Source: Clostridium sp. AM58-1XD
GTDB taxonomy: Bacteria > Bacillota > Clostridia > Lachnospirales > Lachnospiraceae
DNA length: 64,000 bases
NCBI RefSeq assembly: GCF_003464085.1
Contig: NZ_QSDR01000018.1
Coordinates: forward strand, 26,903 to 90,902
Reading direction: 5' to 3'
This document shows positions 17,362-27,347 of the stretch, piece by piece. The notes under the pieces are model-generated. The model was not told the DNA's origin, did not search any database, and was given only the letters and a program-made list of their open reading frames with translations. A program made the position numbers and the translations under genes. The stretch's first letter is position 1, and every line of letters starts with the position of its first letter.

Positions 17362-19248
17362 ATGAGAAAACTGAAAAGTCCATGGGATAAAATCGTCATG
17401 GTGCTCTGTATTGCACTCGTCGTATTCCAGATTTATACGGTATTCGGAATGCTGCCTGATCTGATTAAGAGAAGCATCCATCTGGGATTCGTACTGACTC
17501 TCAGCTTTATCCTGATACCGTTTTCCAAGAAGCAGAAGGGTTCAGACAAAGTCCCTGTATATGATATCATACTGGCTGTTATTTCAGCAGTAACCGTAAT
17601 TTTCCTCGTTGCCAATTATAACACGCTGATCTGGAATCCGTTGCAGTGGCTGGGGCCGATCGACAAGGCGCTGGCGGTCATTCTGGTTATACTGGTGCTT
17701 GAAGCCAGCAGACGGTCTGTAGGACTGATTTTCCCGGCACTGGCGCTCGTGTTTTTCGCTTATGCGCTTTACGGCCCTTATTTTCCAGGCGTATGGGGAC
17801 ATAAACCGTATTCGGTAGACCTGATTTTCCAGACCTTATATCACAGTACAAATGGAATCTGGGGAACCATGATCAGTATTTCCGCAGGAATGCTGGCTAT
17901 GTTCGGAATCTTCGGAGCCATGCTCAGCGAGACGGGAGGCGCTGGAACCTTCGTCAAGCTGGGACAGAAATTGACGGGTAAGACCATCGGCGGCCAGGGA
18001 AAAGTGGCTCTGATTGCCAGCGGACTCTTTGGCATGATATCAGGAAGCGCTATGGCGAATGTAGTCGGTACAGGCACGTTTACCATTCCCTTAATGAAGA
18101 AATCAGGATATAACAATGAGTGGGCGGCGGCAATTTCAGCTGTTGGTTCCACAGGCGGAACGATTATGCCTCCGATGATGGGGGCGGGAGCATTTATTAT
18201 GGCGCAGCTCTTGGGCGTTTCCTATCTGGAAATTGCCAAGGCGGCCCTGATTCCGGCGCTGCTGTATTATGTGGGCGCATACATAGCGGTTCACTATATC
18301 TCCAAAAAGGACAATATCCGGGGAGAAGCAGTAACGGAATCGATCGATAAGGCAGAATATCTTGTTATTTTTACTCCGATCGCATTTTTCCTGTATTATC
18401 TGCTCCGGGGATATACCGCTACGATGGCCGCGTTCTATGCCACCGTTGCAGGATTCATCGTAGCTCTGCTCTTTAAGGTATTTAAGGCGGAGAAAAAGTC
18501 GGATACTCCTAAAATATGTATAAACCTGTTTACGGACGTATCCGTATCGGCAGGCAAAAGCATTGTCAATATGGCAACTCTGATGGCCGGATCACAGATT
18601 ACCATCTGCCTGATCTCCCTTACCGGATTCGGAGTAAAGCTGTCTTCCGTAATCGTACAGATCGGACAGGATAACTTGTTCCTCTGCCTGGTGCTTACCA
18701 TGCTTGTCTGTATCGTACTCGGTATGGGGCTTCCTGCTACGGCAGCTTACGTTCTTTCCGCCGCTATCCTGGCGCCGGTGCTGACCACCCTTGGCGTACC
18801 GATCCTGGTAGCCCACCTGTTCATATTCTACTTTGCAGGATTTTCAACGATTACGCCTCCCGTATGCGCTGCCGTATACCTGGCCTCGGGGCTGGCGAAG
18901 TCAAACTGGTTTAAGACGGGAATCCTGTCCTGTATGATCGCCCTGCCTGCTTTCGTAGTGCCGTATACCTTTATCTATGACACTTCTCTTCTGCTGATGG
19001 GAAGCATAGGCGCTGTAGCGATTGCCGTTATCACTGCATTCCTTGGCGTGTGGGCAATCGGAGCCGGCGTAGCAGGATATATAAGGGCAAAGATCAGCCT
19101 TCCGTTCCGCATTCTGGCCGTAGTGGCAGGAATCCTGCTGGTAATTCCGAACCTGACGGTCAGCATCTTAGGGCTTGTCCTGTTCGCAGTTGTATACGTG
19201 TGGAACTTTATGGCTGGGAAAAAAGTGAAAGAAGCTGTGAATGCTTAG
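17362..19248 (+). CDS. TRAP transporter fused permease, 4TM/12TM type
   Basis: Intact 628-residue membrane protein, the full-length counterpart of the broken copy at 6129. Segments LFGMISGSAMANVVGTGTFT, STGGTIMPPMMGAGAF and FSTITPPVCAAVYLASGLAK are the conserved DctM-type transport motifs. Its C-terminal tail of two to three extra helices matches the displaced tail of the first copy. It forms a binding-protein-dependent secondary transporter with the preceding receptor. Confidence 0.9.
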   Translation: MRKLKSPWDKIVMVLCIALVVFQIYTVFGMLPDLIKRSIHLGFVLTLSFILIPFSKKQKGSDKVPVYDIILAVISAVTVIFLVANYNTLIWNPLQWLGPIDKALAVILVILVLEASRRSVGLIFPALALVFFAYALYGPYFPGVWGHKPYSVDLIFQTLYHSTNGIWGTMISISAGMLAMFGIFGAMLSETGGAGTFVKLGQKLTGKTIGGQGKVALIASGLFGMISGSAMANVVGTGTFTIPLMKKSGYNNEWAAAISAVGSTGGTIMPPMMGAGAFIMAQLLGVSYLEIAKAALIPALLYYVGAYIAVHYISKKDNIRGEAVTESIDKAEYLVIFTPIAFFLYYLLRGYTATMAAFYATVAGFIVALLFKVFKAEKKSDTPKICINLFTDVSVSAGKSIVNMATLMAGSQITICLISLTGFGVKLSSVIVQIGQDNLFLCLVLTMLVCIVLGMGLPATAAYVLSAAILAPVLTTLGVPILVAHLFIFYFAGFSTITPPVCAAVYLASGLAKSNWFKTGILSCMIALPAFVVPYTFIYDTSLLLMGSIGAVAIAVITAFLGVWAIGAGVAGYIRAKISLPFRILAVVAGILLVIPNLTVSILGLVLFAVVYVWNFMAGKKVKEAVNA

Positions 19249-19347
19249 ACCATAAATCGATATAAATGAGGATAAAAACGTTCTGATAAAGATAGGCCGG
19301 CGGTGGAAAAACTGCCGGTCTTTTCTTCTTTCGGTGGAGGAGGAAGT

Positions 19348-20235
19348 ATGAAAGATACAGACTGGCAGATTTTAAATGCCCTTTATCTGTATAAAAATAT
19401 AACAAAAGCAGCAAATTCGCTTTTTATAACCCAGCCTGCGATTACAAAGAGGCTGCAGGTGATCGAAGAAGAATATCATGTGAAAATTGTAAACAGGAGC
19501 ATAAAAGGGGTGGAATTTACACCGGAAGGGACATATCTGGCCGCCCAGGCAGAGCGGTATCTCCTGTTTTTTGAAGAGACGAAAAAAGGCCTGGAACAGA
19601 TTAAAAATGAGGAGTATGGAAAGCTTAGGATCGGGGTTGTCTATTCCTACAGCAAATACTGCTTTTCAGAGATTCTGGCAGAATATATGAAATGTCATAA
19701 TAAGGTGCAGGTAGAAGTCGTAAACGATCACAGTGACAAGCTGATCCACATGGTATGTGAAGGGAAAATTGACGTGGCGCTCCTGAAGGGAGACTACGGC
19801 GGAAATGTAGAACGGATCCTGATTATGCAGGAGCAGGGCTATATCATGTCGAAAACGCCGTGTACCATGAACGAACTGCCGCAGCTTCCCAGGGTTGATT
19901 ATGATATGAATGCCAGTACAAAAAAGCTTGTCAGACGGTGGTGGGAAGAATATTTTAAGGAACCTTACCGGGTGGGGATCCGGGCTGAATTTATAGACCA
20001 CGTGTGGCAGCTTGCGGAAAAGGGATTGGGGTACTGTCTCTGTTTCTGGCCTGGGGATGATCTGGACAGGATACCGCTTTATAAGCTGCCTATGGTAAAC
20101 AGGGACGGTACGCTTGTCACGAGAAATCTCTGGATGGTTTATCCGAAAGAGGCTCTGGAACGAACGTGTGCAAATGGTTTTATCCATTTTATGAATGAGT
20201 ATTATGAACGAAAAAAGAAAAGGATCATTACATGA
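19348..20235 (+). CDS. LysR family transcriptional regulator
   Basis: Intact 295-residue regulator. The helix-turn-helix ITKAANSLFITQPAITKRLQVIEEEY (about 19-44) is followed by the effector domain. ATG 19348 follows GGAGGAGG; the upstream in-frame GTG at 19303 is not needed. It lies between the TRAP system and the 2HCT carrier and ends in a strong terminator, so it is separately transcribed or ends the TRAP operon. Probable target: one of these two transport clusters. Confidence 0.87.
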   Translation: MKDTDWQILNALYLYKNITKAANSLFITQPAITKRLQVIEEEYHVKIVNRSIKGVEFTPEGTYLAAQAERYLLFFEETKKGLEQIKNEEYGKLRIGVVYSYSKYCFSEILAEYMKCHNKVQVEVVNDHSDKLIHMVCEGKIDVALLKGDYGGNVERILIMQEQGYIMSKTPCTMNELPQLPRVDYDMNASTKKLVRRWWEEYFKEPYRVGIRAEFIDHVWQLAEKGLGYCLCFWPGDDLDRIPLYKLPMVNRDGTLVTRNLWMVYPKEALERTCANGFIHFMNEYYERKKKRIIT

Positions 20236-20275
20236 ATGCCATTCCCAAACGGAATGGCATTCATGATTTTATATG
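20231..20275 (+). terminator. Intrinsic terminator after the LysR gene
   Basis: A perfect 15-bp stem (CATGAATGCCATTCC, loop CAAAC) is followed by an A/T-rich tail. The left arm overlaps the LysR stop codon. Confidence 0.85.
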
Positions 20276-20377
20276 ATTTTACAGCTGTGTTCTTCATAGT
20301 TTACAATCATTTTAACAAAAAGGGCCGGCACTTTTTTTGAACAAGTGAATGATTAGAAAAAATGAGGGGGATACCTG

Positions 20378-21684
20378 ATGAAGGAAAAAATGAAAGATTT
20401 CAGAATTATGGGAATACCGGCTGTACCGTATGCAATTATTCTGGCGATTGTTCTCGTTGCCATGTATACCGGAAATTTGGGAGGAGATCTTCTTTCAACG
20501 ATTGTACTTTTAATTGCCATAGGCAGTATTTTGTTTGAGATCGGCGACAGAATCCCCATATTTAACAAATGGGTGGGCGGAGGAAGTATGATGGCCATGA
20601 TGTTTACATCGTGGATGGTCTATATGAACTGGATACCTGAAAAATATGTGGAATCCGTTTCTAATTTTTATGATACTTTCGGATTTCAGACACTGTTTAT
20701 CTGTTTTTTAATGGCAGGTTCACTCTTAGTAATTGAGAGGGATTCTCTGATTAAAAGTATTGTGAGATACATACCAACAATTCTGGCAGGCGTCGCGGGA
20801 GCCGCTGCTCTGGGACTCGTGGTCGGCATGCTGCTGGGACATAAGCCGTCGGAACTGGTCTGCTACTATATTCTTCCGATTATGGGGGGAGGAAACGGGG
20901 CCGGCGCGATTCCAATGAGCCAGATTTTCAATGAAGTGACAGGACTGGATAAGGATACATATTATGCGAAAGCCATAGCAATCCTTACATTTGCCAATAT
21001 CTTATGCGTATTCGCGGCAGCATTTTTAAATGGAGCCGGAAGGCAGTTTCCCAAATTGACCGGCGATGGTACGAACCTCATGCGCAATAAGGGAAAGGAA
21101 GCGGTAACGGATAAAAAAATGAAGCTCCTGCTCCGACGGCCCGGGAATGCGGATGCTGTTTTGCCTGGGTAGGAGGCGTTTATGCACTGGCCTGCGTGCT
21201 GAAACAGATTATGCCGAAAGTAATGGGTGCCAGCATTCATCAATATGCATGGTTCATTCTGATCCTCGTGTTCTGCAACATATTCAATCTGATTCCGGAG
21301 GATATCCGGTCTGCCTGTAAAGCAATTGTGGGTGTAGTTAATAAATACTGGCAGGGGCTTACCATGGCGGCAATCGGAATTTCCATGACGGACTTTGCGG
21401 ATTTTATCAGCGTAATCAACCTGGATACGCTTGCGATCAGCGTGGCAGTAGTTGTGGGAGCGATTCTGGCGACGGCAGTGGTAGGCTGGATATTCGGATT
21501 CTTCCCGGTGGACTCTGCCGTAACTGCCGGCCTGTGTATGGCAAACAGAGGCGGAGGCGGCGATATCGTCGTACTGGGCGCTGCAAACCGTATGGAGTTG
21601 ATGAGTTATGCAGCAATTTCGTCCAGGATCGGAGGCTCCATTGTTCTGGTAATTGCCAGCGTGGTATTCGGTATTTTATATTAA
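20378..21684 (+). CDS. 2-hydroxycarboxylate transporter family carrier (first copy, frameshifted)
   Basis: About 435 residues of the 2HCT family (CitS/MaeN type), secondary carriers of citrate, malate and similar acids. The two family GGxG reentrant loops are visible as LPIMGGGNGAGAIPMSQ and CMANRGGGGDIVVLGAANR. The frame breaks near 21125. Restoring one G in AAGG gives KMKAPAPTA and reaches the second half ending at 21684. The intact paralogue at 27348 (442 residues) supports the join. It probably forms an operon with the esterase at 21744. Confidence 0.83.
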
Positions 21685-21743
21685 TTCATCATTACAGCAG
21701 TCGGTAAAACAGTCGGCAATGCGATTGAGAAGGAGGAGATATT

Positions 21744-22623
21744 ATGGATGAGGCACTGGCCAGAATAAGGGCGGCAGCGTAGGGCTTACAGTATCGGAGG
21801 AAGCGCTTGCAATGTTTGAAACAGGAAAGGAATATGAGTGGAACCTTTCTGTTGGAGGAAGGGATATTCATCTCTATGTATATTATCCAAAGGAGTTAAA
21901 AAGCGCATATCCTGTATTTATCAATCTTCACGGAGGTGGATTTGTAAAAGGCCACAGGCAGCAGGACGTTGTGTTCTGCAGAAATATCTGCCAAAATGCA
22001 TGCTGCGCCGTGTTTGACATTGACTATCATACGGCTCCGGAATACAGGTATCCTTATGCACTGAATGAGGTTTATGATACGGCTTCTTACCTGTGGCAAC
22101 ATGCAGAGGAGCTTCAACTTGACAAGACAAAGCTTGTAATCGGAGGTCACAGTGCAGGAGGGAACCTGACTCTGGCCGCAGCTTTTATGGCACAGGAGAA
22201 GGGCGGATTTGTGCCGGCCGGGCTTTTGGTAGATTATCCTGCTGTAGATCTGGAACAGGACCCGGCAGAAAAACGGGGAGCAAACGGGCCGGATGTAAAG
22301 CCTCCCATTGAGGACTGCAGGAAGTACAATGACTGGTATGTCGATGCGGATAAACGCAGGGACCGACGGTGAGCCCCTGCTTCGCCAGTGAAGAGCAGCT
22401 TCAGGCGCTGCCGCCGGTGCTTATGATTATGGCAGGCCATGATGTGCTGGGAGAGGAAGCGGAAAGGCTGGCGGCCAGGATGATCCGCTCAGGAACAACG
22501 TTGACAGTGAAACGGGTCCTGGAGGCTTCTCATGGTTTCGTCGTACGCAGAGCGGAAGGATATCAGGAGGCGGAACAACTGATATTCCCGTTTCTTTCAA
22601 AAATATTTCAGAACAGATTATAA
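21744..22623 (+). CDS. Alpha/beta hydrolase, HSL-type esterase (two frameshifts)
   Basis: About 293 residues. The oxyanion-hole motif NLHGGGF, nucleophile elbow GGHSAGGN, catalytic Asp in MAGHDVLGE and His in EASHGF give a complete triad of the hormone-sensitive-lipase/acetyl-hydrolase group. The N-terminal MDEALARIR at ATG 21744 (GGAGGAG upstream) is separated by a one-base loss near 21778. A second loss (CCC read as CC) near 22363 displaces DPTVSPCFASEEQL. It sits between a 2HCT carrier and a metallo-hydrolase, suggesting hydrolysis of an ester or acyl group on an imported acid. Confidence 0.82.
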
Positions 22624-22638
22624 AAAAGGAGCAGTATT

Positions 22639-23502
22639 ATGGAAAAACAAGTTCTTTCATCTCATGGCATTTCGTTCCGGTGGCTGAATGCCCAGTGCAT
22701 TGAATTCAGGCTGCCGGGAGGCCGACATCTCCTGACCGATCCCTACTATTGGGTGGATGCAGGAGAGCGCGGGGAAGAGATCGCTGATTATCAGCTTACG
22801 GGATTTTGTACGGACGATCTGGAAGGTGCAGATTATATCATTTTAAATCATACCCATGGTGACCATATCGGCAATTTAAAAGAAGCTGCAAAACGGTTCG
22901 GATCTAAGATCATCTGCCATTCATCGACAGCAGCCGGAATTGCAAGGTATATGGAGGTTCCTTTAACCTCTGTATATCCGGTGGACTTCGGGGATACCTA
23001 TTATTTTCCTGAATTTACGCTGATGACATTTCATGGGGAACACCACGGGCAGCCATGGACATGGGAAGAGAGTATGAAGGAAGGGAATCCATTTGACAGA
23101 ACGGAAGAGACGAATATTCTTCATACAATAGGTGGAATTTTCAATATGAATTTTCTTCTGCAGCTTCCGGGCGGACTGAGGATTGCATTTGTGGGAGGAA
23201 ATGATGACGGGATGGCAAAACGGTTTGAAACGCTGCGTCCGAACATCATTTTCAGAAATAAAGTGAACAGCAGCCGGCATATGGAACATGTGGCAGACGA
23301 CTGGTTCCAGTTCATGAAAACAGCAGACTGCCAGATCATCGTTCCCATGCACCATGAAACATGGCTGAAACGTTTGCCGGGATTTTCAGAAAAAGCCTTT
23401 GCCGATGCCAATCAGATGGCAGAGGAGGCGGGGATTCCGGGAAGGATTCTGACTCCTGAGCAAAACCGCTGGTACTCCATTCAGATGACGGTATGCGAAT
23501 AA
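22639..23502 (+). CDS. MBL fold metallo-hydrolase, UlaG-like
   Basis: Intact 287-residue metallo-beta-lactamase-fold hydrolase. The HxHxDH zinc motif is NHTHGDHIGN (about residues 71-80). Further ligands are likely in GEHHGQPW and VPMHHETW, giving a binuclear metal site as in the UlaG/L-ascorbate-6-phosphate lactonase group. AAAAAGGAG precedes the start. It lies 15 bases after the esterase, so it is part of the same operon. The reaction is not predictable beyond metal-dependent hydrolysis, possibly of a lactone. Confidence 0.8.
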   Translation: MEKQVLSSHGISFRWLNAQCIEFRLPGGRHLLTDPYYWVDAGERGEEIADYQLTGFCTDDLEGADYIILNHTHGDHIGNLKEAAKRFGSKIICHSSTAAGIARYMEVPLTSVYPVDFGDTYYFPEFTLMTFHGEHHGQPWTWEESMKEGNPFDRTEETNILHTIGGIFNMNFLLQLPGGLRIAFVGGNDDGMAKRFETLRPNIIFRNKVNSSRHMEHVADDWFQFMKTADCQIIVPMHHETWLKRLPGFSEKAFADANQMAEEAGIPGRILTPEQNRWYSIQMTVCE

Positions 23503-23597
23503 CGAAACGTCTGTAATTTTGAACAGGAGAGGAACGGTTGACATTGCACTCCCCAGAGAATAAAATAAAATCATATATTTTTTCGATGGAGGGGAAT

Positions 23598-24516
23598 ATG
23601 GATTTTAAACAGCTGTTTTATATTGTAAAGGTTGCAGAATGCCAGAATATAACGAAAGCGGCAAAGGCGCTGTTTGTTTCTCAGCCATCTTTGAGCCAGT
23701 TCATCTCCAAGGCCGAAGAGGAGCTGGGGGTTAAGATCTTTGACAGGAGCACCAATCCGCTGACGCTTACATACGCAGGCAGAAAGTATATAGAAGCGGC
23801 CAGAAAAATTCTGGATATCAACGATAACGTGAAGAAAGAACTTCAGGATATAGCGGGATACCAGAAGGGGCTGATTAACCTGGGAATACCAAAGGAACGG
23901 GGAAGTTATATGCTTCCCGGTCTGATGAAGGAATTTAAAAAAGGCGTTTCCGGGGATTGAGGTACAGACGGCTGAACAAAATACGCAGCAGCTTCTGGAC
24001 GAGCTGAGACATGGACGCCTGGATGTGATATTCATACCGGAACGGGCGCTGGGACCGGAACTTGGGTATGAGGAAATTTATGAAGAGGAGTTCCTGCTCG
24101 TAGCAGGGGACGGAATGATCGGCAAAGACAGGTGTCTGGACGGTTACTCCAGCGTCATTGACTGGAAACGGGTAAAGGATCTGCCGTTTGCAGTTCTGAA
24201 GAAAGGGCATGGAAGCAGGGAAAAATGTGAGGAGATTTTCAGGCGTTACGCGGTCAACCCCGTCATCGCTTTCGAGACCAGCAGCAATCTGACGGCACTG
24301 CGTATGGCAGAGGCGGGTTTTGCAGTGGCTATGGTGCCGGAGATGACGGTACGGCTGTTTCAGGGTGCGCGCAGATTCAACACATATTCCCTGGATAAGG
24401 TTCCGATTACATGGAAGGTGCTGGCTGTATACAGAAAAGAAGCATATCAGAATCTGGCTCAGAAGGAATTCATAAAGATCGCGCAAAGGGTTTTTAACAA
24501 TAAGGGCGTAATTTGA
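23598..24516 (+). CDS. LysR family transcriptional regulator (frameshifted)
   Basis: About 306 residues. The helix-turn-helix ITKAAKALFVSQPSLSQFISKAEEEL lies near residues 17-42. The frame breaks at the A6 run near 23938; with one A fewer it reads EFKKAFPGIEVQTAEQNTQQLL and continues to 24516. ATG 23598 follows GGAGGGG. It is downstream of the 2HCT-esterase-hydrolase operon in the same direction and is a likely regulator of it. Its stop codon lies inside the outer stem of the structured repeat at 24511. Confidence 0.82.
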
Positions 24517-24639
24517 AGGAGAGGGGAAATGGCCAAATCGGCTCTGCCACAGATACCAGATTCCGTTCCAGGCGGTGGCCAAGTCACTGCATCTGGTATC
24601 TGTGACAGAGCTTTGTACGTTCCCCCTCTTTTTCAAATC
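24511..24639 (-). repeat. Dispersed structured repeat, copy 2 (reverse orientation)
   Basis: The core GATACCAGATT at 24552-24562 and the GTTCCAGGC/GTGGCCAAGTCACT interior are the reverse complement of the copy at 59304. The inner stem pairs CAGATACCAGAT with ATCTGGTATCTGT. A long outer stem joins ATTTGAAGGAGAGGGGAA with TTCCCCCTCTTTTTCAAAT. The outer stem sequence differs from the other copies but still pairs. It overlaps the LysR stop and may also terminate that transcript. Confidence 0.75.
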
Positions 24640-24653
24640 AGGAGGAGGATATC

Positions 24654-25382
24654 ATGCCGACGGGTGTTATAATTAATTGCTTATCTATTGTAATGGGAGG
24701 CGGTATCGGTGCTGCTGCAGGTCATAAATTAAATTCGGATTTCAAAGAAAAGTTGAACATGATTTTTGGTGTTTGTTCCATGGCTATGGGGATTGGAAGC
24801 ATTGTACTGATGAAAAACATGCCTGCCGTAATTTTTTCGGTTGTAATAGGAAGCGCAATTGGCCTGACTATTCATTTTGAACATGCGATTACAACGATCG
24901 GCCAAGGGATGCAGAAATTGCTTTCTAAAATAATTCCGCAGAGAAAAAACGTATGTGAAGAAGAATTTAATCAGACCCTGCTAACGATTATAGTACTATT
25001 TTGCGCCAGCGGAACGGGAATATACGGATCAATCGTGTCGGGAATGTATGGGGATCACAGTATACTGATTGCAAAATCTATTTTGGATTTTTTTACTGCG
25101 CTGATTTTTGCATGTACCTTAGGCGGCGTAGTGACATTTATTGCAGTGCCTCAATTTCTAATATGCTTGCTGTTATTTTTCGGCGGCAGTTTGATCTACC
25201 CGTTGACGACTCCGGATATCATTGATGATTTCAAGGCGACAGGAGGAATTCTCTTGGTTGCAACTGGTTTTAGAATAATACGTCTTAAAATGTTCCCAAC
25301 GGCAGATATGATACCGGCAATGATTATCATCATGCCGGTCAGCTGGCTATGGGCCTCATATATATTTCCGATCTTAAATTAG
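24654..25382 (+). CDS. DUF554 family membrane protein
   Basis: Intact 242-residue protein with about seven membrane segments. The start GVIINCLSIVMGGGIGAAAGHKL and the central FCASGTGIYGSIVSGMYGDHSIL are DUF554 (YdfK-like) signatures. Preceded by AGGAGGAGG. Family members are proposed membrane transporters or channels without a proven substrate. It is convergent with citX. Confidence 0.85.
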   Translation: MPTGVIINCLSIVMGGGIGAAAGHKLNSDFKEKLNMIFGVCSMAMGIGSIVLMKNMPAVIFSVVIGSAIGLTIHFEHAITTIGQGMQKLLSKIIPQRKNVCEEEFNQTLLTIIVLFCASGTGIYGSIVSGMYGDHSILIAKSILDFFTALIFACTLGGVVTFIAVPQFLICLLLFFGGSLIYPLTTPDIIDDFKATGGILLVATGFRIIRLKMFPTADMIPAMIIIMPVSWLWASYIFPILN

Positions 25383-25420
25383 GGTATTGCTGGCAATTCG
25401 TGGAGAAGAACAGCGGTTAT

Positions 25421-25936
25421 TCATGTTTTGCCGTAATACTCGGACAGCATCTCATAAATTCTGGCCTGCATTTCTTCCACAGTATGAGTTCTGGAGCGGG
25501 CACAGTCCTGGGCCTGCTTACCGCAGATAAGACATTTGCGGTAAGCAGGCCTGGATAATTTTTTCCCATCTCTATCTATGATATCGATATCAAACAGGCG
25601 GCCAAGGGGGTGGGATTCTTCAATCGCAACCATTGTTTCCTTTAAGACGGCCGCTTTCTGATCTACACTCAGCATATACTCATCGCCAGTAATTTCATGA
25701 ACTTCCAATTCTTCTAACACAGGGCAGCAGTTCATACGGAGCACAAGCAGGATCTCTTTTTTGCCGTCCTGGAATAACCGGAGAATTTCGGGTGTGGTTT
25801 TTACGGGACCAGGAATATTCATACAGAATGAAATGACGGCTGCATGATATTTTTCAATGAGCATTTGCTGCTCTGCTGCCCGCTTTTCACGTCTTTTCAT
25901 CATATCTTCCATCGTTACATGGCTTCCGGACATCAT
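25421..25936 (-). CDS. citX: Citrate lyase holo-[acyl-carrier protein] synthase CitX
   Basis: Intact 171-residue protein. The family pattern GRLFDIDIIDRDGKKLSR, then CLICGKQAQDCARSR, identifies CitX, which transfers the phosphoribosyl-dephospho-CoA prosthetic group to the citrate lyase acyl carrier subunit. Start at ATG 25936 with GAGG eight bases away. It follows citC by 27 bases in one operon. The lyase genes citDEF and the group-forming citG are not in this window, so the pair must act on subunits encoded elsewhere or on a related lyase such as citramalate lyase. Confidence 0.87.
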   Translation of the reverse strand: MMSGSHVTMEDMMKRREKRAAEQQMLIEKYHAAVISFCMNIPGPVKTTPEILRLFQDGKKEILLVLRMNCCPVLEELEVHEITGDEYMLSVDQKAAVLKETMVAIEESHPLGRLFDIDIIDRDGKKLSRPAYRKCLICGKQAQDCARSRTHTVEEMQARIYEMLSEYYGKT

Positions 25937-25963
25937 GTATTTATCCTCTTTTCACTTGAATTT

Positions 25964-27010
25964 TCAGTAGTGGAGCACATCGGCGCACGTTTTTATTCTG
26001 TCAATAACAGGAGCGGCTTCGCTGCTGATAAAATATTCGTAGGTGGATAAGGGAACGAGCTCTTTCAAATATGCGAAATTATGGTCCTGGATCGCCTTTC
26101 TGACCGTTGACGCGCTGATAACAGCTCCGTTTAATTCTTTTCGCGGTACAATGATGCATTCAATTCCGTTTTCAGGCAGTTTCTGTTTCATGATATCATT
26201 GTATATCCCGGTGACAACGCTGGCAGGCTCTTCCCCCACGTATCGGCGTGTGATGCCCAGCGCCTCTGCAATCCGGCAGAATATGGTCAGATCGAGCATG
26301 GCATGGCTTTCGATTACGGCATGTTCGTCTCTTTGGAAGTAACTGGGAAATGTTGCATTGCTGATCATGTAAGGACCGCTGTCATGATAAATGATATTGT
26401 GCAGGTGGGAGGTCCCTTTCAGAATCAGTTCTTTTCTGACATGGAAAGGTATCAGGCTCGCCTCTTCGCTCACCATAAACAGATGGACAATATCATTTTC
26501 CCTGCTTGCCGTCTCTGCCAGATACTGGTGGCCTGTCGTAAAAGGATTGGCATTCATTACGAGAGCAGCAACCCTCTTTCCACCTTTCTTCGTTTTTTCC
26601 AAGTCTGATAAATAATCAGAAAATCCGGTCTTTTTATTTTCCATAAATACAATCTGGTTTTCAATTTCTACAATTTCATAAAAGCCTAAATCCCTGAAGA
26701 ATTTGGCAGAGCTGCATTTTGTGCAGAGAAAGAGATGGCTGTTTCCTCTGGAAAACTGTTCCTCGATCAGATGGGTGACAACCTGATTCATCAGCCCTTC
26801 TCCCTGATGAGCGCTGCTGACCGCCAGACAGCGAAGGGTGTTGCTAAAACAGCTTCCCGTAGCAATGATATTCATATTATCGTCAAAAACGCCGCATGTA
26901 TAGTCGAGATTTTCATCCCGCCGGATTCCCTCATCGGCCAGAAGCTGATCGATCATCCGATGGCTTCTTTCATCAGAAGGGTATATAGGGGAAATGTGAT
27001 AGATCGCCAT
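25964..27010 (-). CDS. citC: [Citrate (pro-3S)-lyase] ligase CitC
   Basis: Intact 348-residue protein. An N-terminal GNAT-like domain (about 1-125, with SAHQGEGLMNQVV) precedes a nucleotidyltransferase domain with the (H/T)xGH site MNANPFTTGHQYL and the family motif RYVGEEPASVVTGIYN. CitC acetylates the thiol of the citrate lyase prosthetic group using acetate and ATP, activating the lyase. AAGGAGG precedes ATG 27010. It is divergent from a 2HCT carrier, the usual citrate/malate transporter partner. Confidence 0.9.
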   Translation of the reverse strand: MAIYHISPIYPSDERSHRMIDQLLADEGIRRDENLDYTCGVFDDNMNIIATGSCFSNTLRCLAVSSAHQGEGLMNQVVTHLIEEQFSRGNSHLFLCTKCSSAKFFRDLGFYEIVEIENQIVFMENKKTGFSDYLSDLEKTKKGGKRVAALVMNANPFTTGHQYLAETASRENDIVHLFMVSEEASLIPFHVRKELILKGTSHLHNIIYHDSGPYMISNATFPSYFQRDEHAVIESHAMLDLTIFCRIAEALGITRRYVGEEPASVVTGIYNDIMKQKLPENGIECIIVPRKELNGAVISASTVRKAIQDHNFAYLKELVPLSTYEYFISSEAAPVIDRIKTCADVLHY

Positions 27011-27347
27011 TTGAATTTTCCTCCTTAAGCTTTTGAAAATGGTCAGGCTGTATAAGCTTTATTATATAGTCCAAAAAGAAAAAGTAAATAAGATATGATT
27101 TTTTTATACTGCCCATAGGCTGTTTCGTATGGTTTTGGAAGAAGTGACTAATCGAGTGAAAAGAATTTGGAGTTTTTTCACATGAGTTCGGGCGTTTTTC
27201 TTCAAAGTATATAGATTTTTATATGGCATTTATGTAATTATACGTATTTTACTGATGATAAAAATGCTTTTATACTGGAGACAGCTGAAAGATCCGTGTG
27301 CGCGCAGAAAAGGGCTGAAAGTCAGTATATAAGATTTAAGGAGGGTA
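27011..27347. other. Divergent regulatory gap between citC and the 2HCT carrier
   Basis: A/T-rich stretch that must hold both promoters. I see no RpoN consensus, no strong dyad and no terminator. An unassigned T-rich part (27060-27120) and an A/T-rich part near 27215-27270 (several TATA-like hexamers) are the likely promoter zones. AAGGAGGG at 27338-27345 is the ribosome site of the carrier. Confidence 0.4.

Noticed and set aside
20315..20335. GGCAC followed by a T-run as a sigma-54 promoter before the 2HCT gene
   Set aside because: The -12 GC is absent at the required ten-base spacing (GA instead).
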